Shown piece after piece: positions 25,280-37,000 of a DNA stretch of 64,000 nucleotides (positions are counted from its first letter, which is position 1; every line of letters starts with the position of its first letter). Both the position numbers and the translations under genes were made by a program. The DNA comes from Phycomyces nitens (taxonomy: Eukaryota > Mucoromycota > Mucoromycetes > Mucorales > Phycomycetaceae). The notes below the pieces were generated by a model that saw nothing but the letters and a program-made list of their open reading frames with translations, ran no database searches and was not told the DNA's origin. The stretch is from assembly GCA_022702545.1 (NCBI GenBank), contig JAHRBC010000001.1, forward strand, positions 7,564,001 through 7,628,000, written 5' to 3'.

Positions 25280-26379
25280 GTTGGACCTTTTATAAGAAAT
25301 TACTGGGCTTCCGACACTTGTAAGCCTCCCGATCTCGTACGAGTAAGAGGTACTACGCTATTATTGAAGTTGATTGATTCATACTTTACACGATCCAAAA
25401 TGAGCATTGTAATAATAATAATAACTTTTTATTCTATATTACTCCTCAGATACTTAACTGCATCCTCCCAGAATTTTAAAAGTCCGGTATCTATAGTTGC
25501 GGATGGCGTTCTTTCTTAGATTATAGTTATTTTATTATTTTTTATTTTCTATACATTTTTCTGTTTTTATTTACCTTGTTCCTCTTGATATCCTTTTTAT
25601 TCTTGATCTCCTTGTTGGCTTTGCTATTTCTATATAATAGTACTCTTGATAATTGGCTAGCCAATATAAACATTGTATAACTACAAATGCTTTGAGGTCT
25701 GAACCTCTGGTATTCTTGTTATTTTCATTTGTTCCAAATGTAAAAGTATGGATAGACCAATAATACATAGTATGCTCGCCTACTTCTTAGACTTTTACAA
25801 CATCTTTAGCCCCACAGTCAAGAGTATTTCAAAAGGGTCCAAAGAACGACCAAGATTTCAATTATTGCTCCTCTGAATTCTATCTAAGCCAGGAATAATA
25901 TCAGATCATTCTGTCAAAATGAAAATATCCTCTGTACTTTGTAACATTGAGGCCTTTCGTAGCCATGCCCCTTACAGCTTATGTTGCTGGTAGCTATCTG
26001 TTTCATAATTCAGAAACAATTAGGGCTACAAGAGGAGCTGGCCAAACAGTGATATTTTCCCAAACCAGCCAATTCGTTAATAAATAGGTCCATGGCTCAT
26101 ACAGAGTGACAGTCATTTCCCACGTGTATTGGCGGACTGCAGCCGATTTTGTTTACTGAAGATCTCTTTTGATCGATGCCACATGTATTAATTTCAAGTA
26201 CAGTCTTCTGGGGTGCTTACTGGGTAATATACAACTCCGTTACAGTTAAAGAAGTACATCACTTTTTATTAGCACCTACTAGTGTTCAAAAATATTTTTG
26301 AGATGTAATAAATGAGAAAAAGAAACATTGAGAGATGAGAATGATTGTCCTAAAATAAAATAGTTTAGCAAGGTGTATG

Positions 26380-27110
26380 GCCACTACGCTTCTTTCCAAC
26401 TTCAGAAACCCTATTCTTGATACTCTGGCAATATTTCACGCAAGTTTCGAGCAAGATATTTTATCTCTGATCCTGTTGGCTAGATGGCTCCAAAAATTTT
26501 CTATTGAATTGAGATATGGACTATTTGCTGACCATGGCAAAACTGTAACATCAGTGTCTTTTTTTTCACTCTACTGCTAGTTTTCTCTTATGTGACGTCG
26601 CATTATCTTGTTGCAAAATATAGCCCGTAGTGTCTTTATCTGAAAGATCTTGAAGGAATGGGAGATACTCTTCTCCCAAGGTGTCAATATATATTTCTTT
26701 TGTCATGTTATCCAAACCAACAAGAGGTCCAATACCTGGCCAGATATATCCCCATATAGAAACAGAGACAGATCCACCATAACCCTGGACTTTTGGTACC
26801 ATACTGTCATTGCTAAACTTTCCATTAGGTTCTCTCTAGAAATTCTGCTTTCCATTTTTCTGAAAAATGGTAAATCGTGATTCATCGTCACAGTTCCTTC
26901 TAAAGTGCCTATTTATAACAGGCATTTTTATGATCTTTATCAAGTAGAGGCTTGGATACGGCAATACATAAATATAGATCCAAGCCACGGAAGTATTTAC
27001 AAACAGTGGATTGACTAGTGGAAATGTCATGTAATTCCTCAAAATCATGCCTAATCTTGGGTAATGTCATTTGTCTGTATTTCTTGGTAGAGAACCTCAA
27101 GTAATATAAT
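26380..27110 (-). pseudogene. Decayed Tc1/mariner transposase (DDE family)
   Basis: Minus-strand fragments run in family order. A helix-turn-helix-like segment (ELHDISTSQSTVCKYFRGLD) comes first. DDESRFTIFQKNGK covers the first catalytic Asp, and IWGYIWPGIGPLVG is the W-G core. LQQDNATSH holds the second Asp, and SANSPYLNSIENFWSHLANR holds the third acidic residue (Glu, DDE type). At least two in-frame stops and frame changes separate these, so it is inactive. It clearly differs from the relic at 18.2-19.0 kb, so two different element lineages have inserted here. Confidence 0.75.
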
Positions 27111-27174
27111 AGCCGTGGTGTGAGCTACTTTGGAGGTTGAGGGTTCTTCTTGGCTTTGTAGGTTCTCTTTTTCC

Positions 27175-27276
27175 CATACTTTAAGATTATAAGGCTCGCA
27201 TTTGATCAGGGAATTCCCTCTTTCTCATACTTTAAGATTACACGGCTCGCATTTGATCAGGGAATTCCCTCTTTAC
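27175..27276. repeat. Tandem duplication, period 51 bp
   Basis: Two adjacent copies (27175-27225 and 27226-27276) differ at only a few positions, each running from CATACTTTAAGATTA through GGCTCGCATTTGATCAGGGA to a TTCCCTCTTT end. A degraded part of a third copy may precede them (GGTTCTCTTTTTCCCATAC). They lie next to the Tc1 relic and could be part of its terminal region. Confidence 0.85.
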
Positions 27277-28015
27277 GAGAAATATTCCAAGTGCTACATC
27301 CTTCCTTGTGTCTTCCAATAATGATTCCTTTTTCAAACTCTGATGCCTATTAATAAGACTTGTGATATTCAGCTTTATTTTTCTTTGGTATGGTGATTGT
27401 ATTGGTTATGGATATTTTGGGATGAAAAGGGGGAGAGGGAGAGAGAAAGAGAAAGTAAGCAAAGATGTGCTTGCACGAAAAATTCTGATCAGAGTTATAA
27501 AGACAAAACAAGCAGGAGACGCCTGTAAATCTCCAAACAATTTTGCTAATTTTGTGTAAATGTGATTGGCCAGAATTAACGAAAGTTTATCGTCAAACGA
27601 GCGAATAGGAGTCTCTCCAAAAAAAAATAGATCATTTATGAAATAAATAAAAAACCAGTGATTAAACTATTAACAGAACTTTTAAGATTTATATCGGCAC
27701 ACAAAGTGTGGCTTGTTCCCCAGTGTGCCGGATTTCCTCAGCCTCACCATGTGTACGCGATTTTCCCTTTTTATACATGTGGCGCACGCGTACTACTCGA
27801 CATTATTATAGAACTCTAGCATGTGTCTGGTTGCCATGTTTTTGTAAAGTAATGGATGGTATATATATTAAAGATACTTTTTTATATGATTTTATGGCTA
27901 TTAATAAAGAGAATAATGAGTTGAATAGCAAAGGTATAGTGATGGGAATGGAAATGAATATGCATATGGTGATAAATAAATACAAGTGAGAATATATATG
28001 TACAATGAATCGCAT

Positions 28016-28942
28016 CTATTGATGGACTTTACTGGCGTGTCTAACAAGGTTAGACCTACTCGAGTATGACTTGGTGCATTTATCACACTCCCATTCCTTG
28101 ACCTCTCGCATATGCGATCCCTTATGCCGGAGAAGATTGTTTGATCGGTTAGTGCGGTAGCCGCAAATGTTACACCGATGCTCCTTTGTGGCGGCCGTGG
28201 AAGATGGAAAATTGTTTCTGATTCTAGCAGGGCGTGCGATCCTGGGTACTTTCTTTTGCACCCGACTAGTGGTTTGAAAGGTACTTGGTATGGGATCCCA
28301 CACCGGCTTTGTAATTGTAGGTACATAGACATCTTTCTGAGAATCGTCGACAGTGTACTCAAAGTCAAGCAACATGGATTTTGGAGAGTCAAAACAAGAG
28401 TCGTATGCAGAGAGTTCTGAGAATGATGGTTTTCCTGAAAACCCGAGGCCACAACTCTGTACAGACTTTTGATCGAGGGTATGTGGGACCATATCAAAGG
28501 ATTCCCGACCCGAGTCGTAAGGACTTGGGATATATGAGGAGGTATTAATAGGGTAGCTTGACAGTTCTTTGCTGTCTACATTTAAAAGATTGTTGAATAT
28601 ATTTGTGTGCTGGGTATCTAGGGGTGTGGGTGTAGACTGTGATTCGGTAGACCAGTTTTGGCTATTGGAGAAAACCCAGTCGACATTGATGGAGCTTGAC
28701 GGGCTGGTATCGACTGCTTGTGTGTAGAATTGTTCTTCACTTAAACGGTTTGCGGCTGGTACGGTTGTGTTGTATTCAAGAGACATGTGTGCCATTTGTG
28801 CATCAATTGTGCAAAAAGGCATCAAAAATTGACTGGGATTTGACTGAGAGCGTAAATGAGAAACTGAGGCATAATCAGTCTCCAACAGGCTAGAATCGAT
28901 ATTTGTGTTAAATTCGAAATTCACGGGGCGCGAGAAATACAT
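28016..28942 (-). CDS. C2H2 zinc-finger protein, array member 3
   Basis: Single exon, 308 residues. The N-terminal about 245 residues are Ser/Thr/Asn/Pro-rich and probably disordered, a usual composition for activation regions. Basic residues (RIARPARIRNN) precede two C-terminal fingers: CNICGYRTNRSNNLLRHKGSH and CDKC-X12-H-X4-H with the helix SRSNLVRH, ending KVHQ. The finger layout and spacing match members 2 and 4. A (GA)n microsatellite about 40 bases upstream (28980-29003) reads as CT-rich on the coding strand and probably lies in the leader or core promoter. Role and targets are unknown; nuclear regulator is the inference. Confidence 0.8.
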   Translation of the reverse strand: MYFSRPVNFEFNTNIDSSLLETDYASVSHLRSQSNPSQFLMPFCTIDAQMAHMSLEYNTTVPAANRLSEEQFYTQAVDTSPSSSINVDWVFSNSQNWSTESQSTPTPLDTQHTNIFNNLLNVDSKELSSYPINTSSYIPSPYDSGRESFDMVPHTLDQKSVQSCGLGFSGKPSFSELSAYDSCFDSPKSMLLDFEYTVDDSQKDVYVPTITKPVWDPIPSTFQTTSRVQKKVPRIARPARIRNNFPSSTAATKEHRCNICGYRTNRSNNLLRHKGSHMREVKEWECDKCTKSYSSRSNLVRHASKVHQ

Positions 28943-28974
28943 GATGTATTGGGCTTCGAGATATGAAGTTACAG

Positions 28975-29005
<31 letters not shown>

Positions 29006-31503
29006 ACTGGGAGTATTGCTCGGAAGAGTGAGAGAAAACCCTAGTAATTCTTATATGTTTATATATAACTTTGGGTTACACAGTTGTATGTCACTTTTGG
29101 ACTAAAAATAAAATAAAAAGAAATAATGATTTTCGCGTCTATTTTTACTTTTGTAGGTTCAATGGAATAATACCCACCCTATGTTTTGGTACTATGATAA
29201 AGTCAAGCCTCAGTTCTCTCCAGGTACTCTACAAATTGGCGAAAAGGTCTAGAATATTGCTTAATTTTGATTCTAGGTATCAAGAGCTTCAATTCCATTT
29301 GCTAGCTCGCTCATTAAAAAAAAAGAACAAGCGTACCAATTCATTCACCGGGTTTCTCCATTATTGGAGAAATTAAGAAATTTAAGAAAATAAATAGAAT
29401 AAAATGGTATACTTTATGTGCCACGGCTTTAGATTATAATAACTCAAGCCATTATTTATCTAAAAGGTTCAGCAATATCTGAATTGAATAATGTCAATAG
29501 GAATTCTTTGGGCTATTTTCGTCTCATTTCTCGTCCGACCATCTAAAGTGGTCGAGTGATGAACCTAAATACTTTTTTTGCTGTCAGGAACCCTTAGAGA
29601 CTGTGTTTCTATTGTGTAGTAAGTGTGTGTGTGTGTGTATGTGTCCTATCCAGTAAACTTGCCAAAAGTGTCTTTGTATTTAGTGTTGCGCAGTTAGTTT
29701 TATGATTTTTATTCTTGTGGCACTGTAATCCTCGAACACAAGATTAATGTGGTTTTATTTTTACAACTTGCATCAAAATCACAAATCTGCTGGTACTGTG
29801 GCGCAGCTCAAAATCGGAAGGGGACACCCGCTCCCACAGATGAGATAACACAAACTATAGTGCCCACGACAACAGAGCCTTTTAAACTTGGTAACAAACC
29901 CAATCTAACCAATACCAACAATAATTTGACGTAAGGTCACAGGCTAGCTGTGTACATTAGACTGAATCACTAATATAACCTTTTGGAGTCCAACTATATC
30001 CTAGTACGATCCTTTATACTTCCTTGGAAACAAACTGAAAACAAAACAAAAAGAAAACTCTGATGAAATGCGAATTTCCAGTAAAATGAAGTGAGCAGGG
30101 GTTGAAGGACCAGGCATAAGATACCCTTGAAACACAAGGACAATCAAAACATTTCACCCCACAAAAAATACTACGCCACCAGGCATAATATCAAAACACG
30201 CTTTTTTAATAAAATCTTATAAAAGAAAACCCTACCAAACAACTTCAGTTGTGCCATTTTGTTCAATTGAACGCATTGGCAATGATTCTGTTTGCTAATT
30301 GACAGCTTAAAATGGTCTCTTTACTTGCAAGGACCATACATGAACAATAACATCCCACCCGGGATCAATGACTGACAGTAGACTTGTATCTATCAATGTG
30401 ATAGTCTTAATATTACACCATTAGAGGATGATGTGCCATCAAGTCACCAGGATTGTGGCTGGAGTGTACAACTTACTAGATAGAATCCAACAGAAACATA
30501 TGCCCTAGAGATGTAGTTTTCGAGAGTCTCTTGAGACCTGGCAATATTATGCTAGATATACAAACAAAATCACAATCAGATAATGGTACACCTATATTAA
30601 CAAATAAATAAAAAGGTTTGTAGAAATATTGGTACTCTGAACCCTATTCCTTTTCATTGTGTAACCTTATTAGTTCCACTATTGTACAAATCTAATTGTG
30701 TGGCTGAATCAGACCAAAATACCCGTCAAGATATTCCGTCTCACCCGCATTCGGAGCCTTATTATAAGAATACTACCAGGCACCAAGCCACTTACTGCCC
30801 CACTAACCATCATCCTTTGTCTTGATCTTTATATTTTATGATGTCTTATTACCTACATCATTCATTTGTAACATTGACTCATAATTGGCCTGTCTAGCGT
30901 GATACATTGTACTCAATTCATTCATATTCTCAAGGCACCATTGAACAAAAGTTTAGGGGCAGCCAATACTGCGCATTTCAAAGATTTGCCTGTAGGCCTA
31001 TGTTCACTTGACATTAAGCTTATTCGTGAGCTCTGTGTGGCATTATAGACAATTGCTTATAGCATATATCTCTAGAGTAGTTTTAACATTAGAAAAAACC
31101 CCACTTGGCATTTAAATATTATCAGCCAACATTAATAGCATTAGAATATGTCTGTATAAATCTCCATGGTTAAGAATAGTAACAATAATAACAATCAACT
31201 AGTCTGTGGAGCCATTGATTTATTAGATAACAGCAAAAGATGAATAATGGTCATATAGATTTAATGATAAATGTGTGTAATGCTTTGTTATAATTAGTGA
31301 AATACTATATGAACTTGTGAATATATACGTGTGTATGTGTTATATACATAGATTGTTTTATGAGGGAGGGCATAGGGGTATAATTGTGGCATAAATGTTA
31401 GTATCTAATGTCTAGAGAAAATTGAATGATTAAAGAGGTCTAAGCGAGAAGAAATGAAAAAATAAATTAATTATAAACAGTTGGTATATGTACATTGGCA
31501 TAG
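28943..31503. other. Intergenic, no intact gene seen
   Basis: Begins with the (GA)n leader repeat of array member 3. A short plus-strand segment near 29156-29260 reads NNTHPMFWYYDKVKPQF before a stop and looks like a fragment of a once-coding sequence, but I cannot name it. A GT run lies near 29622-29645. A frame at 29749-29934 has one CWYC motif only. The remainder is AT-rich without signal. Confidence 0.4.
28981..29004. repeat. (GA)n microsatellite upstream of a zinc-finger gene
   Basis: Uninterrupted GA dinucleotides about 40 bases upstream of array member 3. On the coding strand this is CT-rich, like the leaders of array member 4 (32610-32635) and the transporter (55386-55412). Confidence 0.85.
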
Positions 31504-32544
31504 TTAATGGCGAGTCCGCCTATTGTGCCTTGCTAGATTTGACTTGCTGGAGAATGATATTGCACACAACTTGCACTCCCATTCATTTGTACACCGTGTG
31601 TGAGATTCGACATGGCGAATAAAGTTGCTAACACGGTCCGTCTTATAAGAGCAGAAGCAGCAGACATGCTTCTTGATTCTATCGGATGACTTGTCTTTTG
31701 TTGACCCTCGTTTTCTTCCTTGGCTCTTGGGTCTTGAAGAAGTGCCGATGACTGGGTCTTGGAGGAGCTGGTGCAACCAAGAGTCATTTCCTTTGCCAGA
31801 ATTAGATGCATAATCAAGAGTTGATTTCAATTCATAAAAGGGCATAAACATATTATTTGGAGCTTCGTTCATAGAGTGGGTGATAGAGCGATCTGTGGGC
31901 ATTGGTGAATCGTAAATGGATAATGAGGTCGAAAGACTGGGAGTGAATGGATCAGGAGAGTCATTGGAGTACTGTTGGCTCGTTACAAAAAGCGGCTGCG
32001 GCTGGTATGGCTCTGAAGACATGCTTTCAAGTGACCAAGAGGCTCGACTCCCAGGTGCCTGATCGACTAAATTATAAAGACAAGGGTCCTCTTGAAGAAA
32101 TTGGTTCAAGAACTCTTGGAAATCAAGATTATGAGCTGGTACGTTTGAGGCTTCGTCTTCGTCTGTTTCTAATGACATGAGATCGTCTTGAAGGATGTGC
32201 CAGGAACCACAAGCAGCTTTGGCCTCGACTGGAGAGCAAACCAAAAACTGATCTTGAAAAGGCACCTCAGAGCACTCGGAGGAAAACGTGTCGCTGGGAT
32301 AATGACCCGAATACGTTGGTTTGCTGTTAGAAGGGTAGGTGATTGGTAAGGATGCCTGGAGTAGGTCTGGGCCGACTAGAAGGAGCTCTTCCATAGGATA
32401 AGCTTGGGGGATGTTTGAGTCAATGTTGACATTGAAGGACTCCAATTGAATGCAGTAAACGCAAGAGCATTTGAGTAGATCATCTAATTGGGAAGCCACT
32501 ACAGGAACTCCAGCAATGTGGTTTACAGATGATGGGATAGACAT
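31504..32544 (-). CDS. C2H2 zinc-finger protein, array member 4
   Basis: Single exon, 346 residues, the longest of the set. The N-terminus carries CSCVYCIQLESFNVN, like LCVYCIE in member 1. The middle is Ser/Pro/Asp-rich. Basic sequence (RPKSQGRKRGSTKDKSSDRI) leads into CCFCSYKTDRVSNFIRHVESH and a second finger CKLCAISFSSKSNLARH. In that last finger the two zinc-binding His are separated by five residues (H-NRRTR-H) rather than the four seen in its relatives, and the protein ends at the second His. It is still plausible for zinc binding. A CT-rich coding-strand leader lies just upstream (GA on plus, 32610-32635). Confidence 0.8.
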   Translation of the reverse strand: MSIPSSVNHIAGVPVVASQLDDLLKCSCVYCIQLESFNVNIDSNIPQAYPMEELLLVGPDLLQASLPITYPSNSKPTYSGHYPSDTFSSECSEVPFQDQFLVCSPVEAKAACGSWHILQDDLMSLETDEDEASNVPAHNLDFQEFLNQFLQEDPCLYNLVDQAPGSRASWSLESMSSEPYQPQPLFVTSQQYSNDSPDPFTPSLSTSLSIYDSPMPTDRSITHSMNEAPNNMFMPFYELKSTLDYASNSGKGNDSWLHQLLQDPVIGTSSRPKSQGRKRGSTKDKSSDRIKKHVCCFCSYKTDRVSNFIRHVESHTRCTNEWECKLCAISFSSKSNLARHNRRTRH

Positions 32545-34019
32545 TGAGTTATGTTGGCTAACAGAGGTTAGTGCTTAGATGGGCAGGCTTGGTGAATTTT
32601 GAAAAGTGAAGATAAATAGAGAAAGAGAGAGAGACCTCAGTAGATATTAATTAGGTGGGTATTTATAAGAAAATAAAAATAACTGATGGCTCTTCTGTCA
32701 ATGCCTGGAGCGTGCCTGTTGTGTATCCAACATTTATAGTTAACCAATGGCATCACTTTTGCAGTGGCACATCTTTCTTTTTTGGGTACAATGTCTTTTT
32801 CTTAGTATAGACACAACAGTCACTTGGTTGGAAGAGCTAGCCTCATCGATAGAGTGCACTGCGATTACAAAGGGTTTGGCCGATTTCCTAAAGTGATTGT
32901 TAGGAAGGTATGTTTACTTAAATGGATATTATCTGTTTTTCCCCATTCTTAATTCTCTGGCAAAGTATAATATTCTCGTACAAGGCACTTTACCTTAAAA
33001 TATCCTACTTGTTCAGTTTTTGAAACATTTTGATCCATACTATTGTATTTTGATTCTTGGAACGATGCCAGAAAGTCTGATTTTTATGCATTGCATATCT
33101 CATCCGTCACGACTCCTCCAGATGGCTGACATCTGCCAAGCTTCTAGGAGACCAGATCTACCCAATATACACAGAGCCAGTCTTCGGACATTGGAAAGGG
33201 ATGAGGTTTCTCTGCTTGGCGAATTACTGCGACACGGTAGCAAAAATATTTTTAATACGTAATTTTGTGGTTATGGTTATCTGTAGGATCACCGGGGAAA
33301 GCCAATAAAAATTAAGCACGATTTTGAAAACATTATATTCAAACAATAAGCTACAAGATAGCCAAGAAAAGAAAAGAAAAGAAAAGGGTTCAATAAGGAG
33401 GTGTATCTGTCCTCTGTCCAAAACCAAGAGGGTATCATGGCTACAATTTAATCCCTGGTTTTGTATTGTTTTGTTTTTTTTAAAAAGGATTTCAAAAGGT
33501 ATCGTAAACAATTTTTTATTACATGTATAAAATCTTTCTACTGTATATTCATCGGCCTTTTTGCCCGTTTCCCAATCATCCTTAATTTCAGCGCACAATT
33601 CGAGAAACACAGAATTATGTCTTTCAACTGACCTGATCTTTTCTTAGGCACTTGACCATGCAATTGAATATAACAAAACATGACTCATAGCAGCCACTTT
33701 TGCCCAATAACAGCGGGGGCCTCTTGAATAAAATTAAATTGTTTGGTTTGGTGCTCAAGAGGATCAGGTATCTTGTTTATTTGTGATATGTATTGGATAT
33801 ATGTTGTTTAAAGAAAAGTTGGAATAAATACAATGGGTTGGTGGATATATAAGTGATTTGAATAGATAAATAGCTATAGGCATTAATTCTAAGAAACAAA
33901 AATGTCATAGAAAACGAGAGTATAATAGTGCTGTACATAAAATATAAAATGGTAATAATACAAGTGGATATAAAAATAATAAATAAGGGATACAGGTGTA
34001 AAGGAGTGTAGGTTGGTCA
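32545..34019. other. Intergenic, no gene called
   Basis: A minus-strand frame at 33224-33610 (128 residues) begins FLELCAEIKDDWETGKKADE and might be a transposon or gene fragment, but later sequence is AT-driven and no family is recognised. GA-rich sequence near 33360-33387. Otherwise AT-rich spacer at the boundary between the zinc-finger tract and the dense gene block. Confidence 0.4.
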
Positions 34020-37000
34020 TTAATACGAGGCCATAGAAGCCCTGGAAGATATGAAGCTGGGCTCACTTTCAAACTGTCCATTACCTATACATACACTTGT
34101 ATTAGAATACATTTTATCCCAGAAAACAAAACACTTACGAAAGTTATTAGCACGATCATAGTGCTCTTGGGCTTTAACTGGATCGGCCACCAGACCACCA
34201 AGACCATGGGTATAATAATACCCCACACGATCAATGGCTTCCACATCATCATCAAATTCAGCCGCTTGGCGCCACCAGAATAATGCTTCCGACTCACTAG
34301 GGTCAACACCTACACCATTCTCGTAACACGTTGCTACCTTTCCAAACGCATCTCTACCACCGTCCTTGGCAACCGCCAAGAGCTGCGAGAACCCTTCAGG
34401 TTCATTCTTTTCAACAGGTTTCCAGCCGTTCAGGTAATAAAGGGCGACCATCACACGTGCGTATGCTCCCGTATCTTCCTTGAGGCTGGAGGCTCCCTGG
34501 AATCTAACAAAAGCATCACTGCGTAACTGTTCGGCTTGCGAAACATCTTCTGTATTCTCAGCTTTGGTGTACAGGAGGTTCGCAATAGCCAGATCGGCAA
34601 AAGAACCGGCTCCCATCCGATGGGCTTTCTTGTACCAAGTAAGAGCACTCTCATGGTCCAAGGCACTTCTACGGAGAAAACCCTCGTCATAGTATGATCC
34701 CACCATTAGCGCAGCCATACAGTCATTAAGTTTGGCGGCCGAACGAAAGTAACTCAGGGCGCGCCCGTAATCTTGCTCAATGTGAAAACCTTTGGAGTTG
34801 CTATGAAAACCTTGATGGTATAGATTGCCCAGGCGTCGCAAGGCCTCTGGAACGTCTGCCTTGGCTGCCAGGTCAATATATCGCATTCCCTCTTTGTATT
34901 CTTCTTGTTGCCAGAGGATGTTTCCCAGGCACAACAGGGCCTCCTTGTGTCCTTGGTTGGCAGCCTTTGTAAAGTACATCTTTGCAGCAATGGGATTGGC
35001 ACTGTGGTTGGCAAGTCCACTGGCATGGAACAAACCGAGTTGATACTGAGCATCAACATGGTTACCTTTGGTAGCCGCACGTAGGAACCATTCGAAAGCA
35101 CTCTCTTCGTTACCATCCAGACTATCCAGGTTTCCAAGTCTGTACATGGCCTCGACGTTCTCAGAGCACTGGACAGCCTTGTTGTACCATAGAGTAGCCA
35201 CCTTTGCATCCACCTCGACAGCTCTTCCATGCTCATGACACTCTCCAATCGTAAAGTACGCCATTCCAAGCGCCTCTGTCTCTTGTTTGGTCCGGACATC
35301 AATGCTCTCGAGATCTTTGACTGCCTTGTGAACGTCAGCCAATCCGGTAAGAGCGTCTTGGGAAATACCACCTTTGCCTTGGATACGATAAGCAGCCAAT
35401 ACTACACGGGCGTAGTATCGATGAGAAATCTTGGTGAGCCACACGACCACTTCTTCAGGTTGCTCAAGGCGCTCGCAGACCCGAGCAGCGTTCTCAGCAG
35501 CCTGCTCATGACCTTGGTGGGCAGCCTTTCGATAGGACTCTAGAGCTCGAACTGGATTGATTTTGGTCTTTGAGTTCCCAAGTCCGAATTCATAGATGAG
35601 TCCAAGTTGGTAGTAAGCCTCTTGGTCATTGAGTTGGCAGGCTTCCTCGAGCAGGTCGTACACTTCGCGGCCATTCCAGTTGATTTCATCCCGGTTTTCG
35701 CGCAGCCAAAGCAACCCCAGTTCACGGATACACCCGGGGTGGTTCATAGACCGACCACGTTTAAAGAGCTCTTGAGCAGTGGCGTCGTCATTGTCTGAAA
35801 TAGCCAGCAAACCAAGCTCGTAAATGGCAGACCCTTGGCCTTCATCTGCTGCTCGACCGAGCCATATCTTGGCTTCGCTGATGTTTCGATCACTAGGGAT
35901 TCCATGCAGGAGGAGATAACCTGAAATAAGAACAAAATAACGTTTAATTGATATGCAACTTTGATTGCTTTCTGTTTCAAGAACAAGTAACTTACCAAGA
36001 TAATATCTCACTTGGCGTGCTTGTACCATTGTTTCATGCGAATAACGGGTCATAGGATCGAGAATACCCTGGAGAACACGGAATTCCTGGAGAGATCTTT
36101 CATATTGGGCTTCTTGACAGAGAAGACGAGATAGTTTAAACCTCGCATTCTCTTGGGCCCAATGAATGGGAACTGTCGTAGGCTGTTCGAGTGCCTTGTC
36201 ATACCATAAAATTGCCTGTTCAACATCCCTTGGGGTTCCCATTCCCTTTTCGTAGCACATTCCTTTCACGAACCAAAAAAAAATCAAAATCAAAATCAAA
36301 ATCAATAAATACCCAAGTGCAAGAACTATGATGATATAACTCACCAAGTAATGATAGCGGCTCAATTGACGATTCGCCAGGTCCCAGTGACACCATCTCA
36401 GTGAGCCATTGGAACACTAGAAAACGGTCTCTTTCAGTACCCATCTTGCGACGAAGCACCAGACGCGCCTTGCCAATACGAGACTTCCAGCCGAGAGCAG
36501 ACTTGAGGATGTTGGCCTCAACAGTGCGTTCATACTGATTCCATGCCTGGTCCCACAGTGCCTTGCGTTCAAAGATCTCGGCAATCATGATTGTGGCCCT
36601 AAGTTTGTTTGATTGGTAAGTATTACTTGGATTGAATGGTGGTTTGCTTACATTGAATGGTTGAGGCTCTCAGCCTTTTTCAAGCATACGAGCGCCTTGT
36701 CGAGGTTTGGAGATACGGCCCATCCATTTTCATAGTAACGGGAGAGAGCACACCATGAAAGCGGGTCGTCCTTGAGCTTGATTGCTCTGGTCAATAGTTC
36801 GAGACCAGTGGCGTTTCGTTCGTTTTCCCCAGCAGATGGAATCAGGCCAGTTTCATAAGCCTTGGCCAGTTCTCGGAGGCCAGCCGGATGTTCCATCTCG
36901 ACAGCGGTATTTAGCCACTCGATAGCCTCCTTGTGAACAGAATCAGACTCGCTTGGGTTGGCAATCAAGAGCTGAGCAAGGCTAATCATAGGATCTGGCA

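Larger units (their letters stand above)
25280..28015. other. Intergenic, contains Tc1/mariner relic and tandem duplication
   Basis: Holds the second transposase relic (about 26380-27110) and a 51-bp tandem duplication (27175-27276). Other open frames, including 27708-27989 on plus, are shadows or lack recognisable content. No intact gene seen. Confidence 0.5.

Noticed and set aside
33224..33610. 128-residue minus-strand frame
   Set aside because: Only the first 35 residues look protein-like; no family named and no splice partner found.
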